Program-made: the position numbers and the translations under genes
Shown: positions 56,618 through 64,000 of the stretch, one piece after another
Numbering within the stretch: position 1 is the stretch's first letter
Layout of the letters: every line of letters starts with the position of its first letter
Assembly (NCBI RefSeq): GCF_003063295.1
Contig: NZ_MUXF01000005.1
Coordinates: 124,001 to 188,000, forward strand
DNA: 64,000 nucleotides
Origin: Arcobacter lacus
GTDB lineage: Bacteria; Campylobacterota; Campylobacteria; Campylobacterales; Arcobacteraceae
Direction: 5' to 3'
The notes under the pieces: generated by a model
The model's database searches: none
What the model was told of the DNA's origin: nothing
Seen by the model: only the letters and a program-made list of their open reading frames with translations

Positions 56618-57168
56618 TAAATTAATCCTCTTTTTATTAATTCTTCTTCGTAAAGTCTATGATAAACTAAGTCATAATCTTCAGTTCCTGGAATTAACTT
56701 TCTTTTATAATTTCTTAGTTTTGTTAAAACTTCACTATCTGCTTTTTCAAAACCTTTTATAAAGTCATCTAAAGAAGCAAAAATTACATTTTTAACTTGA
56801 TTATCAGAACAAACATAATGAATAAAATCTTCTTCCCATAAATAATCTAAAATTTTATGAGCAATATCTGAAAATCTATCTTCATTGTTTAAAATAACAC
56901 CAAAGTCATTTGCTAATCTTTTTTTAGTCATCCAAAAAAGTTGTCTTCTATCAGCATTTAGATACTCAATCTCTTCCTCTTGTGCATCTAAAATTTCTTG
57001 AACTTTTTCATCTAGAGCAAACTCTTTTTCAATGTCAGTATCAAGTATTCTTTCAATTTCTGCTTCAATACTATTTTTTTCTTTTCTAATTTCTACAAAA
57101 TCACAATTGATTAAATCTCTTGTAATTCTTCTTGAAACATACGGTGTGTGATGTAACTTTAATCTCAT
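56617..57168 (-). CDS. DUF507-family protein
   Basis: The 183-residue soluble helical protein matches the DUF507 family in length and pattern (MRLKLHHTPYVSRRITRDL, DRRQLFWMTKKRLANDFGV). The family is conserved in many Campylobacterota and some other phyla and has no known function. It sits between purA (4 bp away) and carA (one base overlap), so it is co-expressed with nucleotide synthesis genes. Confidence 0.85.
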   Translation of the reverse strand: MRLKLHHTPYVSRRITRDLINCDFVEIRKEKNSIEAEIERILDTDIEKEFALDEKVQEILDAQEEEIEYLNADRRQLFWMTKKRLANDFGVILNNEDRFSDIAHKILDYLWEEDFIHYVCSDNQVKNVIFASLDDFIKGFEKADSEVLTKLRNYKRKLIPGTEDYDLVYHRLYEEELIKRGLI

Positions 57169-57172
57169 CTTT

Positions 57173-58423
57173 TTACCCTCTTATAATTGTGTCTGCTCTT
57201 TCTGGAGAAGTTGAAATAATCCCAACTTTTACAGAAGTTATTTCTTCTATTTTTTCTATATATTTTTTGGCATTTGTTGGAAGTTTGTCAAATTCTTTTA
57301 TACCAACTACACTATCCCAACCATCTATCTCTTCATAGATTGCTTTTACATCTTGCATATTTGATGGCATATAATCTATTCTTTCTCCATCAAGTTCATA
57401 AGCAACACAAACTTTTATTTTAGAAAAACCATCTAAAACATCAAGTTTCATTAAAGCTAATTGATCACAACCATTTAATCTACTTGCATATCTAACTGCA
57501 ACGGCATCAAACCAACCACATCTTCTTTTTCTTCCTGTTACTGTTCCAAACTCTTTTCCAACTTCACCTATTATTTTTCCAGCCTCGGTAAAATCTTCAG
57601 TAGGGAAAGGTCCATTTCCTACTCTTGTACAGTAAGCTTTTACAATTCCAGTAATAATTCCAATATCTTTTGGATTTATTCCTAACCCTGTACAAGAACC
57701 AGCACTAACTGTACTAGAACTTGTTACATAAGGATAAGTTCCATGGTCAATATCAAGCATTGTTCCTTGAGCACCCTCTAAAAGGATTCTTTTGTTTTCA
57801 TCTATTGCTTTCCAAACAAGGTTAGTTGTATTTGTAATAAATGCACTTAATTTTTCTTTATATTCACCTAATTCAACTAATAACTCATCTTTATTTGGAG
57901 TTTGTATATCCAATACATCAAATATTGCTCTATTTTGTTTAAAATATTCTAAAATATCATCACAAAGTTTTACTGGATTTAAAAGTTCACCCATTCTAAA
58001 ACCAGTACGACTCACTTTTTCTGCGTAAGTAGGTCCTATTCCTTTTCCTGTTGTTCCAATAGCTTTGTCACCTTTTAATCTCTCTTTTGCTTGGTCAATT
58101 AAAGCGTGAAATGGCAAATTTAAATGAGCTTTATCAGAAATGAATAATCTTCCTTCTAAATTTGTAAATTGACTCATTTCTTTAATTATATTTAAAGGAG
58201 ATACAACAACACCATTTCCAATAACATTTATAGCTTTTGGATTTAAAATTCCTGAAGGAATTAGTTGAAGAGCATATCTTACTCCATCAACCCAAATAGT
58301 ATGACCAGCATTATGACCACCTTGGCTTCTACAAACCATATCATATTTTTGTGCTAGCATATCTACTATTTTACCTTTTCCTTCATCTCCCCACTGAATA
58401 CCAACTATTACATCTGCTTTCAT
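57173..58423 (-). CDS. purA: Adenylosuccinate synthetase
   Basis: The 416-residue GTP-dependent enzyme has the P-loop-like [12 protein letters not shown], the IMP-binding [39 protein letters not shown] and [10 protein letters not shown]. It makes adenylosuccinate for AMP synthesis. It follows the hisZ-like gene by one base. Length is near the family norm of 430. Confidence 0.97.
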   Translation of the reverse strand: MKADVIVGIQWGDEGKGKIVDMLAQKYDMVCRSQGGHNAGHTIWVDGVRYALQLIPSGILNPKAINVIGNGVVVSPLNIIKEMSQFTNLEGRLFISDKAHLNLPFHALIDQAKERLKGDKAIGTTGKGIGPTYAEKVSRTGFRMGELLNPVKLCDDILEYFKQNRAIFDVLDIQTPNKDELLVELGEYKEKLSAFITNTTNLVWKAIDENKRILLEGAQGTMLDIDHGTYPYVTSSSTVSAGSCTGLGINPKDIGIITGIVKAYCTRVGNGPFPTEDFTEAGKIIGEVGKEFGTVTGRKRRCGWFDAVAVRYASRLNGCDQLALMKLDVLDGFSKIKVCVAYELDGERIDYMPSNMQDVKAIYEEIDGWDSVVGIKEFDKLPTNAKKYIEKIEEITSVKVGIISTSPERADTIIRG

Positions 58424-58424
58424 T

Positions 58425-59270
58425 TCAACCCTCTAACATTTTTAATAAATTATCTGTATATAATGCAAATCCTAATGAACTAAGTCCATTACTTGAATAC
58501 ATCCCACCATTACATAAAAGTAAATTTTTATCTATTACTCTGTAATAAATATCATCATAATATTTTAAACTTCCATAATAAAGTGGAGCAATAATGATAT
58601 TTGAATATTTTACTTCTTTTGCTTTTGAAAGAAGTTTTTCTAACTCTTTTTTTATACTATCTGGAACAAGTTCGATTACACTTTGTAAACTTGCTACATC
58701 TTTTACTTTTATAAGTTTATTTAACCAATCGCAATTTAATTTAAATAATTCAGACATTTCTCCATTTTTTAATAAAGAAATATCTAGATTTAATTCACTA
58801 CAAACCAATTTCGGAATATTGATATTTGATATTTGTAAAATAGGCTCAATTTTTAAAGAATTTAGAATATTTGCTGTTAAATTCATAATATCAGCAATAT
58901 TATTATGATCTATCCATTCACAACCAATTTGGTACTCTTCTGTTGATGGATAAGAAAAAATTGGTTGAACATAAAACCATTTTTTATGTTTTGTTGTTCT
59001 TCCCAATCTTTTTGTGATAATTCTTACAACATCCAAAGTTGAATCAGCTCTTAAAGAAACTTGTTCATTTTGTTCATCTGAAAATTTTATCAACTTTTTT
59101 TCATTTGCAATTGCTTGATGTTGAGAATATGAAAAGTTTGGAGTTAATATCTCTTCAAATCCAGCTTTATCTAAAATATCACAAACTTGATTTTCTAATA
59201 CTCTTTTTGCTTTTGCCAATTTTCCAAAGTATAATCTACTTCCTTTTGGAATTTCGTGTTCAAAAATCAT
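58425..59270 (-). CDS. hisZ: HisZ-like (class II synthetase-fold) ATP phosphoribosyltransferase regulatory subunit
   Basis: The 281-residue protein resembles the catalytic core of HisRS ([34 protein letters not shown]) but lacks the anticodon domain, so it is probably HisZ, which works with the short HisG. It contains the HisZ-type truncated second half with [12 protein letters not shown]. It shares a base with the aminotransferase gene. A true HisRS is unlikely because it is far shorter than the usual 420 residues. Confidence 0.8.
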   Translation of the reverse strand: MIFEHEIPKGSRLYFGKLAKAKRVLENQVCDILDKAGFEEILTPNFSYSQHQAIANEKKLIKFSDEQNEQVSLRADSTLDVVRIITKRLGRTTKHKKWFYVQPIFSYPSTEEYQIGCEWIDHNNIADIMNLTANILNSLKIEPILQISNINIPKLVCSELNLDISLLKNGEMSELFKLNCDWLNKLIKVKDVASLQSVIELVPDSIKKELEKLLSKAKEVKYSNIIIAPLYYGSLKYYDDIYYRVIDKNLLLCNGGMYSSNGLSSLGFALYTDNLLKMLEG

Positions 59271-60382
59271 TATTTATTATTTCCTTTAAACATTGTCATT
59301 GCAAAAACTTTGTTTGCAGTACCATCAAATGTTCTAATTCCTAAATCATCAAGAGTTAATTCTACTGCATTTACAGCCCAAGAAGCTTCAAAATCTTCAA
59401 CTAATCCCATGTGATTTATTCTAAAGATTTTTCCACTTAAGTGATCTTGACCACCAGCAATATTTACATTATATTTATTTTTTAAGATTTTTCTAATTTC
59501 ATTTGATTTTTCTGTATAAACAGTTGTCATTGCATTTGCTGGACTTTTTGGATAAATATCAAATCCTATAGCTTTTAAAGCTTCTCTAGTTGCTTTTGCC
59601 CTTAATGCAGTGTTTGTGTATAAAGTATCAAATCCATCAGTTTTTAGTTTTTCTAAAATTGCACCAAGACCAATGATAAGTGTTGTCGCTGCTGTCCAAG
59701 CAGTTGTATTTTTTCTTTGATTTTTTAGTTCAATCGCTAAGTTAAAATAGTAACCTTTTGGATTTGCTTCAATTTTTTCAACAGCTTTAGAAGATAAACC
59801 AATCATAGCAAGACCTGGAGGTAACATAAATGCTTTTTGACTTCCAGTAATAACTGCATCAAGATTTGTAACATCGATTTTTTCAACCCCAACAGCAGTG
59901 ATACCATCTGCAATAATCATAATATTTGGGTTGATTTTTTTTACTTCTGCCGCGATTTGTTCAACTGGATGTCTTAATCCTCCAGCACTTTCACAAATTT
60001 GTACAAAAATTGCATCAATAGTAGAATCATTTTTTATAGTATTTACAACTTCTTCAACATTAACTGGAGTATTCCATTCGTTTTTAATTTCTGTATATTC
60101 GATATCAAAAGCATTACAAATCTTTCCAAATCTTTCTCCGAATTTTCCAGAGTTTATTGTAAGAGCTTTTTTATTTGTTAAGTTTGTTATACAAGCTTCC
60201 ATTGCTCCTGTTCCACTTGAAGCCAACATTAAAACTTCTGGCATTCCATAAAGTTCCAATAATAAATTTCTAGTTTTTTCAAAAATTGCTTCAAACTCAG
60301 GAGTTCTATGATGAATAGTAATATCAGACATTGCTTTTCTAGCAAATTCTGGTACGGGAGTTGGTCCTGGTGTTAATAACAT
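59270..60382 (-). CDS. Alanine-glyoxylate/serine-type PLP aminotransferase
   Basis: The 370-residue fold-type I enzyme starts LLTPGPTPVPEFARKAM and has the PLP lysine in GSQKAFMLPPG, with ESAGGLRHPVEQI and ADGITAVGVE around the cofactor. This pattern fits AGT/serine-glyoxylate/serine-pyruvate aminotransferases. The natural substrate (Ala, Ser, or a histidine or purine precursor) is unresolved. It heads a five-gene operon; hisZ follows with one base of overlap. Confidence 0.88.
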   Translation of the reverse strand: MLLTPGPTPVPEFARKAMSDITIHHRTPEFEAIFEKTRNLLLELYGMPEVLMLASSGTGAMEACITNLTNKKALTINSGKFGERFGKICNAFDIEYTEIKNEWNTPVNVEEVVNTIKNDSTIDAIFVQICESAGGLRHPVEQIAAEVKKINPNIMIIADGITAVGVEKIDVTNLDAVITGSQKAFMLPPGLAMIGLSSKAVEKIEANPKGYYFNLAIELKNQRKNTTAWTAATTLIIGLGAILEKLKTDGFDTLYTNTALRAKATREALKAIGFDIYPKSPANAMTTVYTEKSNEIRKILKNKYNVNIAGGQDHLSGKIFRINHMGLVEDFEASWAVNAVELTLDDLGIRTFDGTANKVFAMTMFKGNNK

Positions 60383-60479
60383 TTCATTTATCCTTAATAA
60401 TTTTTCAGTCAGTAAAACGGAATATTTTATCTAAATCAAGATTATTTTTAACTTTAGGAGTCTAAATAGAAATTCGTTT

Positions 60480-60499
60480 TAACTATAATTAGTTATAAT
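60480..60499. promoter_or_regulatory. Inverted repeat and -10 box before yceI paralogue 2
   Basis: TAACTA-TAAT-TAGTTA (60480-60495) abuts a TATAAT (60494-60499). It is like the TACTAATTAGTA palindrome near marR but with a wider centre, and is a candidate MarR operator. Confidence 0.45.
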
Positions 60500-60524
60500 C
60501 CAAAATATTTATAAAAAAGGAAAA

Positions 60525-61157
60525 TTGATGAATTTTTTGAAATCAACTTTAGTGTCATTTGCTGTTACAACGACTTTATTTGCAGGAAATTATGCTATTG
60601 ATACAACTCTTTCAAATGCAAATTTCACAGTTAAACATTTAAAAGTTACAAATGTAACTGGAGCATTTAATGATATGTCTGGAAATTTTGAATATGATGA
60701 AGAGACAAATAAATTAAAATCTTTAAAAGGAGAAATAGTTGTATCATCGATTAATACAGCCGATGAAAAAAGAGATGAACATTTAAAATCTGAGGATATT
60801 TTAAATGTAAAAAAATTTCCAAAAATCTTTTTTAAATCAACTAAAATTGAAGACAATATTGTTTATGGAGACTTAACAATAAGAAATGTTACAAAAAATA
60901 TAAAACTTGAGTTAGAAAATCAAGCGTTTTTAGATAAACAAGTAATATTTTCAATGAAAGGTGAAACAAAACGAAGTTACTTTGATATTAGTTGGGATGA
61001 ACTTTTAGAAACTGGTTCTATTGCTGTTTCTGATGAGATAAAACTTACAATAAATATTAAAGGAAATTTAATAGAAGAACCAAAACCTGAAGAGAAAAAA
61101 GAAGATAAGAAAAAAACAAATAAAAAAGTAACTGAAAAGAAAAAAGAAACAAAATAA
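60525..61157 (+). CDS. YceI-family protein with a Lys/Glu-rich C-terminal tail (paralogue 2)
   Basis: The 210-residue protein has a signal peptide (...TTTLFA), a YceI barrel (about 22-180, YAIDTTLSNANFTVKHLKVTN) and an added tail of about 28 residues made almost only of Lys, Glu and Thr. The tail is absent from the other two paralogues and may bind a polyanionic partner. AAAAAAGG precedes the ATG. It is upstream of marR on the same strand and ends at a stem-loop. Confidence 0.88.
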   Translation: MMNFLKSTLVSFAVTTTLFAGNYAIDTTLSNANFTVKHLKVTNVTGAFNDMSGNFEYDEETNKLKSLKGEIVVSSINTADEKRDEHLKSEDILNVKKFPKIFFKSTKIEDNIVYGDLTIRNVTKNIKLELENQAFLDKQVIFSMKGETKRSYFDISWDELLETGSIAVSDEIKLTINIKGNLIEEPKPEEKKEDKKKTNKKVTEKKKETK

Positions 61158-61167
61158 CCTACAAAAA

Positions 61168-61199
61168 AACCTATTTTAATAAAAATGTTAAAATAGGTT
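61168..61199 (+). terminator. Hairpin after yceI paralogue 2
   Basis: Arms AACCTATTTTAA (61168-61179) and TTAAAATAGGTT (61188-61199) with an 8-nt loop form a 12-bp stem. It is followed by T's only briefly. The sequence AACCTACAAAA flanks it on both sides (61156-61166 and 61201-61211). Confidence 0.6.
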
Positions 61200-61263
61200 T
61201 AACCTACAAAATCCCTAAAATAAAAGCCTTATAAAGAAATTTTGAAATTTATATATTTTACTC

Positions 61264-61293
61264 TTGACATTTATTACTAATTAGTACTATAAT
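61264..61293 (+). promoter_or_regulatory. marR promoter with embedded palindromic operator
   Basis: A near-consensus promoter, TTGACA (61264-61269), an 18-bp spacer and TATAAT (61288-61293), holds the palindrome TACTAATTAGTA at 61275-61286. A regulator bound there would block polymerase. Expected transcription start is about 61300. Confidence 0.75.
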
Positions 61294-61312
61294 TTCACTT
61301 ATGGAGAATGTA

Positions 61313-61765
61313 ATGAATAATAAATCGTTAAAAACATATGGAATTAGAACTGATAAATCTATGAAAACTGTTGTTAGATTAGAAAAAGCAAGTTTAAAAA
61401 TCGCTAATTTAACAATTAATTATTTATCAAAACATAATCTTACGTTTAATCAATTTAAAGTGTTAGAAGTTTTATATCATTTAGGTGATTTAAACATAGG
61501 CTCAATTACAAAATTAACTATGAGTACACCAGGAAATATAACTGTTGTTGTAAAAAATCTTAAAAGAGATAATTGGATAACATCAGTAAAAGATCCAAAT
61601 GACAATAGAGCATCAATTTTATCTATTACGCAAAAAGGTAAAGAGATTATTGAAGAAGTTTTTCCAAATCATGCAAAAAACTTAACTAAAGCAATGGAAG
61701 TTTTAAATGATGAAGAATTAGATACTTTATATGGTTTGTTAAATAAGGTTTATAAAGCAAATTAA
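61313..61765 (+). CDS. MarR-family transcriptional regulator
   Basis: The 150-residue protein has the MarR winged-helix core: FNQFKVLEVLYHLGDLNIGSITKLT, the recognition helix STPGNITVVVKNLKRDNWI and the wing PNDNRASILSITQKGKEII. It has no cysteine, so a ligand-type signal is more likely than thiol oxidation. I chose ATG 61313, 6 nt after GGAG; the ATG at 61301 falls on the expected transcription start. It probably represses itself and the yceI genes through TACTAATTAGTA. Confidence 0.9.
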   Translation: MNNKSLKTYGIRTDKSMKTVVRLEKASLKIANLTINYLSKHNLTFNQFKVLEVLYHLGDLNIGSITKLTMSTPGNITVVVKNLKRDNWITSVKDPNDNRASILSITQKGKEIIEEVFPNHAKNLTKAMEVLNDEELDTLYGLLNKVYKAN

Positions 61766-61784
61766 TATTTTTTTGCTTTATATG

Positions 61785-61796
61785 TACTAATTAGTA
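61785..61796. promoter_or_regulatory. Second TACTAATTAGTA palindrome, before yceI paralogue 3
   Basis: The 12-bp palindrome is identical to the one in the marR promoter and lies 25 bp upstream of the next gene's ATG, next to an AT-rich -10-like TATATT. This is a second likely operator. Confidence 0.65.
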
Positions 61797-61820
61797 ATAT
61801 ATTAAAAAAAAGGAAAAATT

Positions 61821-62372
61821 ATGAAAAAATTAAAATTAGGTTTATTATCACTTGCTGTTTCAACAGCTTTATTTGCAGGAAATTACAATGTTGATGCTAG
61901 TCACTCAAATGCTGGTTTTACAGTAAAACACATGATGATATCAAATGTAACAGGAAAATTTAATGATGTATCTGGAACTTTTGAATATGATGAAAAAACA
62001 AATAAGTTAAAATCTGTAAGTGGTGAAATTGTTGTAGATTCAATCAATACTGCTGATGAAAAAAGAGATGCTCATTTAAAAGCTGATGAAATTTTTGCTG
62101 CACAAAAATTCCCAAAAATTATTTTTAAATCAACAAAAGTTGAGAAAGATTTAGTTTATGGTGATTTAACAATGAAAGGTGTTACAAAAAACATTAAACT
62201 TCAACTTGAAAATGGTGGAGTAGTTGGAGAAAAAGCTGGATTTGCATTAAGTGGAAAAATCAACAGAAGTGATTTTGGAATTACTTGGAATAAAGTGTTA
62301 GAAACGGGTGGAGTTGCAGTTAGTGATGAAGTAAAATTAACTATTGATATAGAAGGGAATTTAGCTAAATAA
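61821..62372 (+). CDS. YceI-family periplasmic protein (paralogue 3)
   Basis: The 183-residue protein has a signal peptide (...TALFA) and a YceI domain, with YNVDASHSNAGFTVKHMMISN at the start and MKGVTKNIKLQLE late. It is more like paralogue 1 in its motifs (HSN-GFTVKHMM) and like paralogue 2 in its centre (FNDVSGTFEYDEKTNKLKS), so it may be the ancestor of the tailed copy. The operator-like palindrome upstream suggests MarR control. Followed closely by the dioxygenase gene. Confidence 0.9.
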   Translation: MKKLKLGLLSLAVSTALFAGNYNVDASHSNAGFTVKHMMISNVTGKFNDVSGTFEYDEKTNKLKSVSGEIVVDSINTADEKRDAHLKADEIFAAQKFPKIIFKSTKVEKDLVYGDLTMKGVTKNIKLQLENGGVVGEKAGFALSGKINRSDFGITWNKVLETGGVAVSDEVKLTIDIEGNLAK

Positions 62373-62395
62373 TTTTTAGCTAAATTATAAATATT

Positions 62396-63166
62396 ATGTA
62401 TCCAACACTATTTATTTCACACGGAGCTCCAAATATAATTTTGAGTGATTCTAAATCAAAAAGAAATTTCCAAAAATTTGGACTAACTTTAAAAGTTCCA
62501 AAATATATAATAATAGTATCAGCACATTATGTTACAAAAGATTTAAAAACTATTAGCCCTGATACAAATAAAATAATGTATGATTTTTATGGTTTTGAAG
62601 ATGAATTATATAAAGTTAAGTATGAAATAAATAGTGATAAAAATTTAACAAATAATTTAATTGAAGAACTAAAAAAAGATAATATAAATATATCAATTGA
62701 TGAAAATAGAAAAAGTTATGACCATGGTGTATGGAATGTTTTAGCACTTTTATATGAAAAATTAAATATTCCTGTTTTACAGTTAAGTATTCCTATATCA
62801 TATTCAGCTACAGAATTAATTCAATTAGGTGAAAAATTAAAAGATTTTAAAAATGATGCTATGATTATTTGTAGTGGAGGAATAACTCATAATCTAGGTG
62901 ATATGAGTTATAACTTAATTCCAAAAAATTATGCAAAAGAGTTTAATGACAAAATAAAATATATTATAGAAAATGGTAATGAAAAAGATTTAATAAATAT
63001 AAATAAAGATGTAAACTTTTATAAAAACCATCCATCGAGTGAGCATTTCTTACCTTTATTTATAGCCTTCGGAAGTGCAATAAATAAAAATGGAAAATCA
63101 TTTAATAGTGAAATCTTATATACAAATATATCGATGGAAAGTTTTATTTTTGATGAGAGTAAATAA
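62396..63166 (+). CDS. DODA-type extradiol aromatic-ring-opening dioxygenase family protein
   Basis: The 256-residue protein has the LigB/DODA-type metal site: SHGAPN near the start, SAHYVTKD, DHGVWNVL, and GGITHNLG with PSSEHFLPLF late. This family includes YgiD and plant DOPA dioxygenase. The substrate here is unknown; quinol-like aromatics are plausible. It sits 23 bp after yceI and before an FMN reductase and a pirin. Confidence 0.88.
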   Translation: MYPTLFISHGAPNIILSDSKSKRNFQKFGLTLKVPKYIIIVSAHYVTKDLKTISPDTNKIMYDFYGFEDELYKVKYEINSDKNLTNNLIEELKKDNINISIDENRKSYDHGVWNVLALLYEKLNIPVLQLSIPISYSATELIQLGEKLKDFKNDAMIICSGGITHNLGDMSYNLIPKNYAKEFNDKIKYIIENGNEKDLININKDVNFYKNHPSSEHFLPLFIAFGSAINKNGKSFNSEILYTNISMESFIFDESK

Positions 63167-63185
63167 TTAATAAAAAGGAGTTAAG

Positions 63186-63689
63186 ATGGTACTGATTTTT
63201 GTAGCAAGTCTAAATGAAAATATGAGTCTTGCAAATCTAGTAAAAAGTAAATTAGAGAGTAAAAAAATAGATTCAAGGATAATAAATCTTGTAGATTTAA
63301 ATCTACCAATGTATGATACATTTAAAGAACAAAATGATGGTATTCCTCAAGTTGCTCTTGATTTAGCAAAACAGATGGAAGAAGCAACTGCTTATGTATT
63401 TGTTTCCCCTGAATATAACTATGGTGTTCCACCAGTATTAGTAAATGCAATAGCTTGGATTTCAAGAATAGGAGATAATTTTAGAAAACTATTTTCTTTG
63501 AAAAAAATTCAATTAGCGACTCATTCTGGAAGTGGAGGGCAAGATTTATTAAATGCTTTAAGAAGTCAATTTACAAGACTTGGAGCAGTTGTAATGCCAA
63601 GAGAAATAATAGCAACTTATGAAAAAAAATGTAAGGAAGATAGTTTAGAACGAATTTTAGAACAATTTGAAACTCTAATTAAGGAGTAA
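63186..63689 (+). CDS. NAD(P)H-dependent FMN reductase
   Basis: The 167-residue flavodoxin-like protein contains SPEYNYGVPPVLVNAI, the FMN-binding signature of this family, and GSGGQDLLNALRSQF. It reduces FMN, quinones or azo compounds. AAAAGGAG precedes the ATG. It is in the dioxygenase-reductase-pirin set, which fits handling of quinones or electrophiles, although no substrate is proven. Confidence 0.88.
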   Translation: MVLIFVASLNENMSLANLVKSKLESKKIDSRIINLVDLNLPMYDTFKEQNDGIPQVALDLAKQMEEATAYVFVSPEYNYGVPPVLVNAIAWISRIGDNFRKLFSLKKIQLATHSGSGGQDLLNALRSQFTRLGAVVMPREIIATYEKKCKEDSLERILEQFETLIKE

Positions 63690-63691
63690 AA

Positions 63692-64000
63692 ATGCTAAGA
63701 AAATTACCAAAAGAAAATATGGGAACATCTAATCTTGGTTGGTTAGAGAGTCGTTTTCATTTTAGTTTTGCAGAGTATAGAAATCCAAACAATATAAATT
63801 TTGGAGTTTTAAGAGTTTTAAATGATGATATTGTTCACCCAAGAAGTGGATTTGATACTCATCCTCATGCAAATATGGAAATTATTTCTTATGTTATAAA
63901 TGGTGAGATTACTCACAAAGATTCTATGGGAAATAGTGAGACTTTAAAAAGAGGTGAAGTTCAATATCTAAGTGCTGGTGATGGTATTTATCATAGTGAA
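63692..64000 (+). CDS. Pirin family protein, N-terminal fragment
   Basis: The first 103 residues are in the window, starting at ATG 63692 with AAGGAG upstream. They match pirins: FHFSFAEYRNP, GFDTHPHANMEIISYVINGEI (metal-binding HPH) and GDGIYHSE near the cut (further His and Glu ligands). Pirins are cupins, some with quercetinase activity. The rest lies outside the window. It follows the FMN reductase by 2 bp. Confidence 0.9.
   Translation, partial: MLRKLPKENMGTSNLGWLESRFHFSFAEYRNPNNINFGVLRVLNDDIVHPRSGFDTHPHANMEIISYVINGEITHKDSMGNSETLKRGEVQYLSAGDGIYHSE

Noticed and set aside
58425-59270. Possible histidyl-tRNA synthetase
   Set aside because: It has the class II core but is only 281 residues and lacks the anticodon domain, so HisZ is preferred.

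Overview
The window is a very AT-rich piece of a bacterial chromosome, densely packed with genes on both strands. It suggests a member of the Campylobacterota, most likely the Arcobacter group (Aliarcobacter-like). Pointers are the fused IspDF enzyme followed by an HP1021-type atypical response regulator and pgpA, the DUF3373 outer-membrane protein, the short NFACT protein, frequent TTG starts, and promoters with a clear TATAAT-like -10 box but weak -35 boxes. The species assignment is inference. I saw no rRNA, tRNA, CRISPR array, insertion sequence or prophage; this looks like core chromosome with a few accessory clusters.

Layout. 1-4.9 kb: a CusCBA-type copper/silver efflux operon (outer-membrane factor cut by the window edge), then a YceI protein. 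5-8.9 kb: NFACT protein, a small secreted protein, a DUF3373 beta-barrel and a hypothetical. 9-12.2 kb: the translation cluster thrS-infC-rpmI-rplT. 12.2-15.1 kb (minus): a sulfur module with a Tat-exported type II-like sulfide:quinone oxidoreductase, a small membrane protein and a triple rhodanese. 15.4-18.5 kb (minus): leuC, lspA, glmM. 18.6-20 kb: rpsT-prfA. 20-29 kb: a phosphate module, pstS, an EAL-CBS-GGDEF cyclic-di-GMP protein, pstC-pstA-pstB-phoU, psiE-like, and a PhoB/PhoR-like two-component pair. 29-33.2 kb: rplM-rpsI, a peptide-binding protein, a HAD phosphatase, an AbrB-family membrane protein. 33.2-36.5 kb (minus): an Mla-type lipid ABC transporter. 36.6-40.4 kb: an XRE regulator divergent from an orphan response regulator, then luxS, two methyltransferase-like genes and a D,D-carboxypeptidase. 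40.4-49.8 kb: DoxX with a Fur-box-like site, metH, ilvE, an SPFH protein, hisIE, a zinc-ribbon-like protein and mrp. 49.8-54.7 kb: thiC, an HDOD protein, ispDF, the HP1021-like regulator and pgpA. 54.7-60.4 kb (minus): an EEP-family nuclease, then a tight operon of an aminotransferase, hisZ-like gene, purA, DUF507 and carA. 60.5-64 kb: two YceI proteins around a MarR regulator, followed by a DODA-type dioxygenase, an FMN reductase and a pirin (cut by the window edge).

Most interesting signals. (1) Two copies of an 11-bp-period direct repeat (TGTAA-type half-sites) occur, one upstream of pstS and one immediately upstream of pstC. They look like PhoB-type boxes that would let the local PhoB/PhoR pair control two transcripts on either side of a strong terminator, with a cyclic-di-GMP enzyme embedded between them. 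(2) An identical palindrome, TACTAATTAGTA, occurs in the marR promoter and again upstream of the adjacent yceI, and a related inverted repeat precedes the other yceI. This points to a small MarR regulon. (3) The RND pump keeps the three methionines that bind Cu(I)/Ag(I) in CusA. (4) A periplasm-directed, mitochondrial-type SQR is coupled to a protein with three rhodanese domains.
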